Assembly: GCA_902601315.1 (NCBI GenBank)
Contig: CACKMS010000007.1
Span: 1 to 64,000 of the forward strand
DNA: 64,000 bases
Direction: 5' to 3'
Source of the DNA: an uncultured Pelagibacteraceae bacterium
Lineage (GTDB): Bacteria; Pseudomonadota; Alphaproteobacteria; Pelagibacterales; Pelagibacteraceae
Both the position numbers and the translations under genes were made by a program. Positions 12,058 through 21,043 of the stretch are shown piece after piece. The notes below the pieces were generated by a model. It was not told where the DNA came from. It searched no databases and saw only the letters and a program-made list of their open reading frames with translations. Each line of letters starts with the position of its first letter. Position 1 is the stretch's first letter.

Positions 12058-12969
12058 TTAAAGTAAAAAATTTACTTTTTTTTCTGAAAATTCAATATCA
12101 ATCTTATTGTGACATCCAAAATTATCTCCATCAACCTGAACGGGAATTTTAAAATTATTGCAATTAATATGAATACTTTTTGAGTAGGTAGTTATTATAG
12201 ATTTATTTTTTGATAAATCTCCATAAATAATTATTAAAATTATATAATATATTAGCTTAAGCCTAGTTAAATCTTTAAAGACATAAGTTATTAATCTGTC
12301 ATCAAAAATGTTTGACTTATTTATTTTATGATGGCCAGCATAAAACTTGGTATTAGAAGATAGTATCCAATCAGCTTGATGTTTTTGACCATCAAAGGAA
12401 ACATTTAATTTATTGTTATTCATAAATATGAAATGTTGAAATCCCTTTAAACCAAATATTATCTTTCCAAGTATTTTTTTTATACGTGTATCAATCGAGT
12501 GAACAATTTTAGCATCCCAACCAATACCGGCCATTAAAAAAAAATAATTTTCATTTATTTTTATTAGATTGGATTGTTTATAATTATTTGAAGTTAATAC
12601 TTTACAAACATCTTCTACTTTTCTAGTTATTGATAACTCTGCTTGAAGCAAATTGGCTGTTCCAGCTGGTATATATCCAATTGCAAAATTTTCATCAAAG
12701 TCAAAGTCATTTTTGATCAATTCATTAATAGCGAATGATACAGATCCGTCTCCACCTGCAACTATCAATCGATCATAATTCTTATTTTTAAATTCAAGAA
12801 ATATTTCTTTCGCTTCTTTTTCAGATTTTGTTTTGAAATAATCAACAGTGTTGTTGATCTTTAATTTTTCATAAATCTTATTTATCAGTTTTACTTTTCT
12901 CCCAGATGAAGAATTAAGATTATAGATTAAACAAAAATGCATAATTTTTCCGTAACTAATTTTTAACAA
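12058..12969 (-). CDS. Diacylglycerol kinase-like lipid kinase (YegS/DagK catalytic domain); likely start is the internal ATG near 12942
   Basis: IVAGGDGSVSFAINEL, IGYIPAGTANLLQAEL motifs of DAGK_cat. Confidence 0.8.
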   Translation of the reverse strand: MLKISYGKIMHFCLIYNLNSSSGRKVKLINKIYEKLKINNTVDYFKTKSEKEAKEIFLEFKNKNYDRLIVAGGDGSVSFAINELIKNDFDFDENFAIGYIPAGTANLLQAELSITRKVEDVCKVLTSNNYKQSNLIKINENYFFLMAGIGWDAKIVHSIDTRIKKILGKIIFGLKGFQHFIFMNNNKLNVSFDGQKHQADWILSSNTKFYAGHHKINKSNIFDDRLITYVFKDLTRLKLIYYIILIIIYGDLSKNKSIITTYSKSIHINCNNFKIPVQVDGDNFGCHNKIDIEFSEKKVNFLL

Positions 12970-12989
12970 AACTTTAACATTACAATGAC
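12961..12989 (+). promoter_or_regulatory. Pho-box-like array (3 units, 11-bp period) upstream of plcP-like gene
   Basis: TTTTAAC-AAAA-CTTTAAC-ATTA-CAATGAC. Confidence 0.6.
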
Positions 12990-13009
12990 ATAAGAAATAG
13001 ATGATTCGA

Positions 13010-13027
13010 GTTACAGTTGTGTTACAA
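13010..13027 (-). promoter_or_regulatory. Reverse-oriented Pho-box-like pair facing the DAG-kinase-like gene
   Basis: Minus strand TTGTAAC-ACAA-CTGTAAC. Confidence 0.6.
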
Positions 13028-13041
13028 AATAGGTTTTTTTA

Positions 13042-13848
13042 GTGCCACCTATATTAAAATATAAGAGTATTTTTATATCAGATGTGCATCTTGGTACCAA
13101 AGGTTGTCAGGCTAATAAGCTTTTAGAATTTTTTAAGAATTCAAGATCTGAAAATCTTTATCTGGTTGGAGATATAATTGATATTTGGGCTATGCAAAAA
13201 ACTTTTTATTGGCCTCAACAACATAATGATGTCATTCAAAAAATATTGAGAAAAGCAAGACATGGAACAAAAGTATTTTATATAATTGGAAATCACGATG
13301 AGGTATTTAGAAAATTTATACCTATGCATTTTGGTGATATCAAAATTGTAAATAGAGTTATTCATGAGACGCTGTTAGGCAAAAAATATTTAGTTGTTCA
13401 TGGTGATGCATGGGATGGAGTAATGAAGTATGCAAAATGGCTATCTAAATTAGGAGCGGTCGCTTACGAAATATTACTCAAAATTAATATTGTTATTAAT
13501 TTCTTTAGAAAAATGAGAGGTAAAGATTATTGGTCTTTAGCCAAATTTTTAAAATATAAAGTGAAGAATGCAGTAAAATATATAGGTGAATATGAAAAAA
13601 CACTAACAGATTATGCAAAGAGAAAAAAATTTAATGGAATAATTTGTGGTCACATACATCATGCAGAGAATTTAAATCTTGATGGTGTTAATTATTTAAA
13701 CTGTGGAGACTGGGTTGAATCTTGCACTGCGTTAGCTGAAAAATACGATGGGACTTTTGAAATTATCTACTGGGACAAAATAAGACAAAACTTTATTTTA
13801 GAAAATTTAGAGACTAAAAAAGTTAGCGATTTTAAAAGAGCATCATAA
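13042..13848 (+). CDS. plcP: Metallophosphoesterase, UDP-2,3-diacylglucosamine diphosphatase-like; PlcP-type phospholipase C candidate
   Basis: ISDVHLG, GDIIDIW, GNHDEV, HGDAWD, GHIHHAE metallophosphatase motifs; adjacent glycosyltransferase; Pho-box-like array. Confidence 0.75.
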   Translation: MPPILKYKSIFISDVHLGTKGCQANKLLEFFKNSRSENLYLVGDIIDIWAMQKTFYWPQQHNDVIQKILRKARHGTKVFYIIGNHDEVFRKFIPMHFGDIKIVNRVIHETLLGKKYLVVHGDAWDGVMKYAKWLSKLGAVAYEILLKINIVINFFRKMRGKDYWSLAKFLKYKVKNAVKYIGEYEKTLTDYAKRKKFNGIICGHIHHAENLNLDGVNYLNCGDWVESCTALAEKYDGTFEIIYWDKIRQNFILENLETKKVSDFKRAS

Positions 13849-13851
13849 AAT

Positions 13852-14856
13852 ATGAAAATATTAATAGTGACAGATGCTTACTTTCCTCAAGTAAATGGTG
13901 TTGTTAGAACACTTCATGAAACAGGTGAAGTTCTAAAATCTCAAGGTCACACGTTAGAATATATTACTCCTCAACAATTTCTTACTGTGCCTATGCCTAA
14001 ATATAATGAAATTAGATTGTCTATAAATGTTTGGCCCCGTGTTAGTAATTTAATCAACTCTATTAAGCCTGATGCAATACATATTGCAACAGAAGGCCCT
14101 TTAGGTTTTATGGCAAGAAGACATTGTATTAAAAAAGGATTAAAATTTACAACAAGTTTTCATACAAGGTTTGATAAATATATAAAGCTTTATATGCCCA
14201 TAATTCCAGCTAAATGGTCAGAAAAATTTTTGTGTAACTTTCATAATAAAGCTGAAAGAATTTTAATTACAACAGAGTCTATGCGTGAAGAACTCATTGC
14301 ATTAGGTGTTGATAACAGCAAAATGGTTACGTGGACAAGAGGAGGTAATCATGGTGCATTTAAAAATCCCATTAAGAGAGACTTACCTTATAAAAGACCT
14401 ATATGGATTTATGTTGGAAGGGTTGCTGTTGAAAAAAATATTAAAGCATTTTTAGATTTAGATCTTGAAGGTACTAAAATTATAATTGGAAAAGGTCCTA
14501 ACTTGAACATTTTAAAAAAAAAATATCCAAAGGATATTTTTTTAGGCGAAAAAACAAATGGAGAATTAGCATCACATTTTGCATCTTCTGATGTTTTTGT
14601 ATTTCCAAGTAAAACAGACACTTTTGGAATAGTCGTTTTAGAATCTTTAAATTGTGGAACACCAGTTGCAGCTTACCCTGTACCAGGACCCAAAGATATA
14701 TTGGGTGGAACTAAAATTGATACATTAGATGTGGACCTTAAAAACTCAGCACTTAAAGCTTTAAAAATAAATCGAGATGATTGTTTAGAATTTGCTAAAA
14801 AATATAGTTGGGAAGAAACGGCAAAGATATTTTATAACAATATATCACCTAATTAA
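13852..14856 (+). CDS. GT4-family glycosyltransferase (candidate glycolipid synthase, Agt-like)
   Basis: TDAYFPQVNGVVRTLHETG, YVGRVAVEKN, FVFPSKTDTFGIVVLE motifs. Confidence 0.85.
   Translation: MKILIVTDAYFPQVNGVVRTLHETGEVLKSQGHTLEYITPQQFLTVPMPKYNEIRLSINVWPRVSNLINSIKPDAIHIATEGPLGFMARRHCIKKGLKFTTSFHTRFDKYIKLYMPIIPAKWSEKFLCNFHNKAERILITTESMREELIALGVDNSKMVTWTRGGNHGAFKNPIKRDLPYKRPIWIYVGRVAVEKNIKAFLDLDLEGTKIIIGKGPNLNILKKKYPKDIFLGEKTNGELASHFASSDVFVFPSKTDTFGIVVLESLNCGTPVAAYPVPGPKDILGGTKIDTLDVDLKNSALKALKINRDDCLEFAKKYSWEETAKIFYNNISPN
14764..14819 (+). repeat. Left copy of 56-bp exact direct repeat (3' end of glycosyltransferase gene)
   Basis: Identical to 32058-32113 by eye. Confidence 0.93.
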
Positions 14857-15586
14857 TATTTAAAACTATAGATCTAAGTTTATCAACAATTTGTTTATTA
14901 TTTAATTTTTCTTTTTGTAGCGAGGAGATTTTTTCACCAATACTAAGCTTATATGTTCGATTTTTTTTATTTATTAACTCTCTTATAAATAAAATTCTTC
15001 TTAAGTTATTATTTATAAAGCCTACTGTTTGAAAGAATAAGCTATTCTTACCAAAAAAACGTACAGGAATAATTTCCGCCTTGGTTTTATTAATTATAGA
15101 TCCAATTAATGGTTTCCATCTTCTTTCATTAGCCTCATTAAAAATAAAAGAAGATGTAGCAACTTCTCCTGAAGGAAAAGTTATTAAAATTCCATTTGCA
15201 TTTAAGTGTTCAATTGCCTTCTTTTTAGAAATGATATTTTTTTTTATATCCTCTGTAAATTTTGAAAATTTAATTGGCAATAAGTACTCTCTTATTTGAT
15301 CAATTTGTGAAAGTTCTTCGTTAATTAAAATTTTATAATCCTGTCGGATATCACAAATTATTGAACAAATTATAAGTCCATCTAATAATCCAAATGGATG
15401 ATTTGCAACTATTATACTTGATCCTTCTTTAGGTATATTGGCAACATTTTCTGCAATGTAATTAATGTTAAAAATATCTAAAGTTTTTTTCCAAAAATTC
15501 TTTGACTGTTTTAACTCTTCATAATTAACTTTATATATAGATTTGATTTCATCAATTTTTGAAATTTTCTCTAAAATTTGCTGCAT
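14849..15586 (-). CDS. 1-acyl-glycerol-phosphate acyltransferase family protein (OlsA-like)
   Basis: IIVANHPFGLLDGLI (NHX4D-type) and FPSGEVATS acyltransferase motifs; adjacent to OlsB-like. Confidence 0.75.
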   Translation of the reverse strand: MQQILEKISKIDEIKSIYKVNYEELKQSKNFWKKTLDIFNINYIAENVANIPKEGSSIIVANHPFGLLDGLIICSIICDIRQDYKILINEELSQIDQIREYLLPIKFSKFTEDIKKNIISKKKAIEHLNANGILITFPSGEVATSSFIFNEANERRWKPLIGSIINKTKAEIIPVRFFGKNSLFFQTVGFINNNLRRILFIRELINKKNRTYKLSIGEKISSLQKEKLNNKQIVDKLRSIVLNIN

Positions 15587-16413
15587 TAGTCTAAAATTTT
15601 ATTAACATATTCTTTATTTATTTTTTCAATTGGTAAAAAAACAAAAACATCAGTTGTCTTAAATTTATTATCAATTACTGCACCTGTCCCAATAGAAGCG
15701 TTAAACTTTATATAAGCTTTAATTAAAGTTGGTAATTTTGAAATTAATTTAATATTCACATTAATGTTTTTTTGATAATCAATATTTAGTCTACATTTTG
15801 GTAAAGCACTGACTGTGATGTTGCCTGACATTTTATGATAATTGTTAAGATATATCAATTGATCTTCAATCTTGTTAATATTAGTACTTAAGAAACTGGC
15901 CGTACCAAACAAAGCATCTATATTATTTCTGTTAATATAATTATATATTTCTTTCCACATTAATTTAAGAACATTTTTATTTCTAAATTTATAAGATATA
16001 CATGATCGACTTAATTCTAGCATATTGTCGTAAACTCCAGAATTTAGTAAATTATCTAAATTAAATTCATCGCAACTATAAAAACCTGATTTTTTTTCCG
16101 CAACAGATTGCTTAAGTAAACGATAAGTTCCTATTACTCTTGTTTTGGAAAATTTTGATTTTTTGTGGGTCACAATTATATGATCTGCATAATTGTCAAA
16201 TTTATCAGAGTCTCTTCTAAAATTTCCTATATTATATAAAGGGTTTTTAATTCTTTCGGAGAAGAAAACTTTATACCTAAGTTTTTGTGCGAGTTTTACT
16301 TCTCCTCTGCTTTCAGCTAGTTTGACGTTAAACGAGGGCTTAAAAAAATCATAGGTATTTATATTAAACCTTTTATTCTGGTTAACTTTTCTAAATAATG
16401 TATTTATTGGCAC
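15586..16413 (-). CDS. olsB: GNAT-type N-acyltransferase, ornithine-acyl[ACP] N-acyltransferase (OlsB-like)
   Basis: LAQKLRYKVFF, VIGTYRLL, ELSRSCI pattern of the OlsB/hemolysin-like acyltransferases. Confidence 0.75.
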   Translation of the reverse strand: MPINTLFRKVNQNKRFNINTYDFFKPSFNVKLAESRGEVKLAQKLRYKVFFSERIKNPLYNIGNFRRDSDKFDNYADHIIVTHKKSKFSKTRVIGTYRLLKQSVAEKKSGFYSCDEFNLDNLLNSGVYDNMLELSRSCISYKFRNKNVLKLMWKEIYNYINRNNIDALFGTASFLSTNINKIEDQLIYLNNYHKMSGNITVSALPKCRLNIDYQKNINVNIKLISKLPTLIKAYIKFNASIGTGAVIDNKFKTTDVFVFLPIEKINKEYVNKILD

Positions 16414-16446
16414 GAATCCTTAGTAAAAGATTCACATGTATTTAAT

Positions 16447-16475
16447 GTTAAATAATTATTTCAAATTCATTACAA
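16447..16475 (-). promoter_or_regulatory. Pho-box-like array upstream of olsB-like gene
   Basis: Minus strand TTGTAAT-GAAT-TTGAAAT-AATT-ATTTAAC. Confidence 0.45.
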
Positions 16476-16574
16476 AGTTTAATTATAATTTACATTAAAA
16501 TTAAACAATATCTTAATAATTTTTAAACAAATGTTTTACATAAATATTTTAAAGTAATCTAATTAGGAAATATT

Positions 16575-16907
16575 ATGAGTTACAGTAAAATTGAAAAAGC
16601 AACCAAAGAATTTTTTAAATCAAATATTGAACCTTTCAAAGATATAGTTTCTAAGGAAGTACATTGTGAGGCTATACATAAATCAAGTTTTGGCGGTAAC
16701 ATAAAGAACTACGATGAAATGATGGAAATGATAAAAGATGCGATGACTAGTTGGAACACAGAACCAGAAATTAAGTGTTTAATTGATACTCCAGAGGTCG
16801 TAGTTAAAACTGTTAAAGGATTTGATCCTAACTTTACTTATCTTGAAATAGATCAACTTAAAGATGGTAAAATTATTAAACATTTTTATGGCAAAGTTCC
16901 AAAATAG
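16575..16907 (+). CDS. SnoaL/NTF2-like small protein
   Basis: Size and fold-like pattern (FxxxxLEIDQLKDGKIIKHF) of NTF2-like proteins; ATG start. Confidence 0.55.
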   Translation: MSYSKIEKATKEFFKSNIEPFKDIVSKEVHCEAIHKSSFGGNIKNYDEMMEMIKDAMTSWNTEPEIKCLIDTPEVVVKTVKGFDPNFTYLEIDQLKDGKIIKHFYGKVPK

Positions 16908-16912
16908 ATAAA

Positions 16913-17030
16913 TCAAGGTTTAAGGGATTATGGCGGAAGATAATCGGCGTAAACTGTGGACTTTAATAAAGGAAGCTGGCGATTATTTACGGGATTAGAG
17001 GTTCACATTAATCCACATTAAACGGCATTA
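16913..17030 (+). repeat. Element copy 1: micro-ORF plus inverted repeat plus three 10-bp iterons
   Basis: Ungapped alignment to 31903-32020; about 79/95 identical over 16936-17030 by hand count. Confidence 0.85.
16930..16998 (+). CDS. Putative 22-aa micro-ORF MAEDNRRKLWTLIKEAGDYLRD
   Basis: Paralogous micro-ORF of identical length at 31920-31988; differences include synonymous/conservative codons. Confidence 0.4.
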   Translation: MAEDNRRKLWTLIKEAGDYLRD

Positions 17031-17155
17031 TCCCACACGAACAAAATCATCTTTTGATAGACCAAAAAAAATAAACCTTTATTAACAAATTTTTCATTAC
17101 AAATACCGATAATGATAGCAGGTATAATTAAATATTCTTATACAACCGGAATATT

Positions 17156-18295
17156 TTAACTTACTTGGATTCCGTTTGACCAAACGTTTTTCACAACAGG
17201 TAAATTATGATAAACTTTAAACCTTACTAAATCTGCTCTTTTATTGTTATCAATTAAACCCCTATCATTTAAATTTGTAGCTATAGATGGAGCGTGACTA
17301 GCTGCTGCAAATGCTTTTGGAAGATTATCAATTTCTAAACCCCATTTGACAACAGATATAATTAATGATGATGGAATATAATCTGAGCTTAAGATATCTA
17401 AACAATCATTTTCTAAGAGTTCTTTTGCAGATATATTGCCAGAGTGTGAACCTCCTCTAAGTAAATTAGGAGATCCCATCATAACTTTAATATTGTAATC
17501 TTTAGAAGTTTTGGCTGCTTCTAATGTTGTTGGAAATTCAGCCAATTTTACTCCATATTTATTTGAATTATGAACATCATTTTCTGTGGTATCGTCGTGA
17601 CTAGCCAAAATACAATCATATGATGATTTAAATTCTAAAATTTTATCTATGTGTTTCTTGCTATTTTTTTTTGAAAGATTTTTTAAGTGATCAAAATGAA
17701 TTTCCATTTCTTTTTCTGTCATACCGTATTTAATTGAAAGATATTCTTTGTACTTATCTATAACTCTAAATTGCCTCTGACCTGGTGTATGATCCATTAT
17801 ACTAATCAGTTTTACATCGTGAGTTTCATTGTATTCGTCTAATTCATCAATCAAATTCTCCGAACAAGTTTCAGCTCTTAAATGTATTTTGTGATCAATC
17901 TTGAGAATATTATCTTTTTTAAAACTTGAAATTATATCCGAACAGTTTTTTGCATATTTTTTATATTTTCCTGTTTTTTCAATAGAACCAACTCTTAATG
18001 CATCAAAAACTGTAGTTATTCCAACAGATGCTAATTCTCTATCATGAGATAAAATTGCATTTTCTACTGGAAATGAAACTTTAGGTCTTGGTGTCATGTG
18101 TCTTTCAAGATTGTCAGTATGTAATTCAACCAATCCTGGCGAAATATAATCTTTTTCGCAGTCTATAGAACTTTTGTTATTACTTAATCCACTACTTATA
18201 TCGACAATCTTGTTATCTTTAATCCTGATATGACCATGAACGATTTCATCTTTTTTAATTATCATGGCATTGTTTAAAATATATTCATGCATCAC
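17156..18295 (-). CDS. phnM: Alpha-D-ribose 1-methylphosphonate 5-triphosphate diphosphatase PhnM
   Basis: SPGLVELHTDNLERHMTPRP, SIMDHTPGQRQF, LASHDDTT, SSDYIPSSL motifs. Confidence 0.95.
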   Translation of the reverse strand: MMHEYILNNAMIIKKDEIVHGHIRIKDNKIVDISSGLSNNKSSIDCEKDYISPGLVELHTDNLERHMTPRPKVSFPVENAILSHDRELASVGITTVFDALRVGSIEKTGKYKKYAKNCSDIISSFKKDNILKIDHKIHLRAETCSENLIDELDEYNETHDVKLISIMDHTPGQRQFRVIDKYKEYLSIKYGMTEKEMEIHFDHLKNLSKKNSKKHIDKILEFKSSYDCILASHDDTTENDVHNSNKYGVKLAEFPTTLEAAKTSKDYNIKVMMGSPNLLRGGSHSGNISAKELLENDCLDILSSDYIPSSLIISVVKWGLEIDNLPKAFAAASHAPSIATNLNDRGLIDNNKRADLVRFKVYHNLPVVKNVWSNGIQVS

Positions 18296-18314
18296 TTTTT
18301 AATACACATGAATT

Positions 18315-18332
18315 GTTACAAATATTTTAAAT
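18315..18332 (-). promoter_or_regulatory. Pho-box-like site upstream of phnM
   Basis: Minus strand ATTTAAA-ATAT-TTGTAAC. Confidence 0.35.
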
Positions 18333-18367
18333 TAGAGAAAATTTATATAAGTATTATAAGTTGAATT

Positions 18368-19081
18368 ATGAAAAAATATTCTAGATACGCTATTTATTAT
18401 GCACCTCCAAAAGAGAGTAGTCTAGAAGAATTTGGCAGATATTGGTTCGGTTGGGATCCACTTAATGCAAAGTTAATAAATAACAAACATAGAATTAATT
18501 ATCTAAACAGATTTGGAATTAAAAACTTAATAAACATAGATAAAAATGTTTTAATTGCAAAGAAATATGGGTTTCACGGCACACTTATTCCTCCTTTTAA
18601 ACTAAACAAAAATTATAGTACCAATACATTATTTAAAAAAACTGAGGAAATAGCAAAAAAATTCAAAAAATTTAAATTTTATAAATTTAAATTAAAAAAA
18701 ATGAATAATTTTTATGCTTTTGTTCAAAATAAAAAAAATAATAACATTAATAAGTTATCAAATAGACTAGTTAGAGAATTATTTAAATTTAGGTCACCTC
18801 TTACAAAAAAAGAAATTGATAGAAGAAATCCCTCTAAACTAAGTAAATTACAATTAAATATTTTATATAAATGGGGATACCCCTATTTAATGTCAGAATT
18901 TAATTTCCATATGACCCTTGCATCAGAGGTCACAGGAAACAAATTGTACCTTGAGTTAAAAAAAATTGAAAGAAACAAAGAAATCATTTTAAATGAAATA
19001 AATAATTTTGATAAAATATATATATTTGGTGAAAACCAAAAAGGAATGTTTGAGAATTTAGAAAATTTTTCACTTAGCTAA
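18368..19081 (+). CDS. DUF1045 / phosphonate-operon-associated 2H-type phosphoesterase
   Basis: RYAIYYAPPKESSLEEFGRYWFGWDP start; two HxTL motifs (FHGTLIPPF, FHMTLAS). Confidence 0.88.
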   Translation: MKKYSRYAIYYAPPKESSLEEFGRYWFGWDPLNAKLINNKHRINYLNRFGIKNLINIDKNVLIAKKYGFHGTLIPPFKLNKNYSTNTLFKKTEEIAKKFKKFKFYKFKLKKMNNFYAFVQNKKNNNINKLSNRLVRELFKFRSPLTKKEIDRRNPSKLSKLQLNILYKWGYPYLMSEFNFHMTLASEVTGNKLYLELKKIERNKEIILNEINNFDKIYIFGENQKGMFENLENFSLS

Positions 19082-19606
19082 AATTATTTTTTTCAATTTA
19101 TTTGCACCTATAGCTATTGATTTATTATTATTTATAGTAATTATATTTTTCGGTAGTAAATTAATTTTTCTTTTTATCCTTTTATTAATTGATTTTTTGT
19201 CTTCTCTAGCTCGATTTACAAGTCTCTTTTTAATAATTGTTGATGGGGCAAAAATATTAATTATTTTAACGTTATTAACTTTTTTTTTTACTTTAAAAAG
19301 TACTTTTCTTGATCCATTAAAAATTACTGTTTTACCTTCCTCTATTTTTTTTATTTCCTTAAATGGAATACCGTATGAAAAACCATGAGCTTTCCAGTAA
19401 ACAAAGAAATGTTTTTTTAAAATCTTATCTTCAAAATTTTTAATTGATATGCTGTAATGATCTTCATTTTTAATATCTTTTTTCCTAGTAATGTACCTTT
19501 TTACCAAAATGGAATTAGGAATTTTTTTAATTACTTTTTTTAATAAAGTATCTTTTCCTGATCCTGATGGTCCAACGACTACGATAAGCTGACCGTTATT
19601 TTGCAT
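19070..19606 (-). CDS. phnN: Ribose 1,5-bisphosphate phosphokinase PhnN
   Basis: VVVGPSGSGKDTLL P-loop, guanylate-kinase-like; position after phnL. Confidence 0.9.
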   Translation of the reverse strand: MQNNGQLIVVVGPSGSGKDTLLKKVIKKIPNSILVKRYITRKKDIKNEDHYSISIKNFEDKILKKHFFVYWKAHGFSYGIPFKEIKKIEEGKTVIFNGSRKVLFKVKKKVNNVKIINIFAPSTIIKKRLVNRAREDKKSINKRIKRKINLLPKNIITINNNKSIAIGANKLKKIILAK

Positions 19607-20273
19607 CTGATATTTTTGTAATATCTATTTCCCTAGCATTTAAATATTTACGTGAATATTCATCATGAAAAATACCAATTATTGAAGATCCACTATCTTT
19701 TTTTTCATTAATCAAATTCAAAACAATATCTTTGTTAACACTATCTAAACTAGCAGTTGGTTCATCTAGTAATAAACATGGATAATTTCTAATCAGTCCC
19801 CTAGCAACATTAACTCTTTGTTGTTCTCCACCTGAAAAAGTTAGTGGCGATAAATTCCATAAGTTTTTATCTATATTAAGTTTTAGTAAAATTTTTTCAG
19901 CTTTTTCACGAACTTCATCTTGATCTGAATTTATTTCTAATAAGGGCTCCATAACAATTTCAATTGTAGGAACACGAGGTATCACTCTTAGAAATTGACT
20001 AACATATCCTATTATATTTTTTCTAAGTTCAATAATATTTCTCGGATATGTATGATCTATGTTGTGATTATTAATTTTAATTTGTCCTGATTGAAAAACA
20101 TAGTTTCCGTAAATCATTTTTAAAATACTAGACTTTCCAACACCTGATGGTCCTGTTAACGCTACAATTTCTCCAGGATTAATTTTCAAATTCAAATTAT
20201 TAAAAACTAATATGTTTGTTTTGCCCTGATTATGAAGTGTAAATTTTTTTGTAATTTTATTTAGTTCAATCAT
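19596..20273 (-). CDS. phnL: C-P lyase system ABC-type protein PhnL
   Basis: GPSGVGKSS, FSGGEQQRVNVARG, LLLDEPTASLD; order in cluster. Confidence 0.93.
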   Translation of the reverse strand: MIELNKITKKFTLHNQGKTNILVFNNLNLKINPGEIVALTGPSGVGKSSILKMIYGNYVFQSGQIKINNHNIDHTYPRNIIELRKNIIGYVSQFLRVIPRVPTIEIVMEPLLEINSDQDEVREKAEKILLKLNIDKNLWNLSPLTFSGGEQQRVNVARGLIRNYPCLLLDEPTASLDSVNKDIVLNLINEKKDSGSSIIGIFHDEYSRKYLNAREIDITKISDAK

Positions 20274-20275
20274 AT

Positions 20276-21043
20276 TTAAACCTGTAATACTGAACTAACT
20301 AATAACTGAGTATAAGAATGTTGCGGATCATCTAATACCTGATCACAAAGTCCAGACTCAACAGCCTCCCCATTTTTCATAACAATAATTTTATCAGCTA
20401 ACAATCTAATCACTGCTAAATCGTGAGAAACGATTACAACTGATAAATTTAATTCTCTAACTAATTTTCTTAACAAATCTAAAATTTTTGCTTGAACAGA
20501 AACATCAAGACCTCCTGTTGGTTCGTCCATGAAAATTATTTTAGGACTCGTAACCAAATTTTTTGCTATTTGTAATCTTTGCAACATTCCACCAGAAAAT
20601 GTTCTTGGAAAATCATCTACTCTACTTTTATCGATTTCTACTTTATCTAACCATTTAAAAATAGTTTGCCTAATATTTCCATAATTTCTTTGTCCAATCG
20701 ACATTAATCTTTCACTAATATTTCCACCAGCACTTACATCTAATCTTAAACCGTCTCTAGGATTTTGGTGAACAAAAGCTAATTCAGTTCTTATCAATAA
20801 CCTTTTCAATGACTCAGATATTTCTAGAAAATCAATCGTTTCATTACCTGTTTCAATTAAGATTTTTCCACTATCAGGAATAAGATTGCCTGATATGGAA
20901 TTTATAAAAGTTGTTTTTCCTGAGCCAGATTCTCCTACTACACCAACGACTTCCCCAGGATATAATGTCAAATTCATATTTTTGCATCCCACTTGATTAC
21001 CGTAATATTTGTTTAAATTATGAACTGACAAAATTGGTTGCAT
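20276..21043 (-). CDS. phnK: C-P lyase system ABC-type protein PhnK
   Basis: GESGSGKTT, FSGGMLQRLQIAKNL, FMDEPTGGLDVSVQ. Confidence 0.94.
   Translation of the reverse strand: MQPILSVHNLNKYYGNQVGCKNMNLTLYPGEVVGVVGESGSGKTTFINSISGNLIPDSGKILIETGNETIDFLEISESLKRLLIRTELAFVHQNPRDGLRLDVSAGGNISERLMSIGQRNYGNIRQTIFKWLDKVEIDKSRVDDFPRTFSGGMLQRLQIAKNLVTSPKIIFMDEPTGGLDVSVQAKILDLLRKLVRELNLSVVIVSHDLAVIRLLADKIIVMKNGEAVESGLCDQVLDDPQHSYTQLLVSSVLQV

Noticed and set aside
16522-16539. Pho-box-like pair before the NTF2-like gene (TTTAAAC-AAAT-GTTTTAC)
   Set aside because: Second unit departs from the motif; could be chance in AT-rich sequence.
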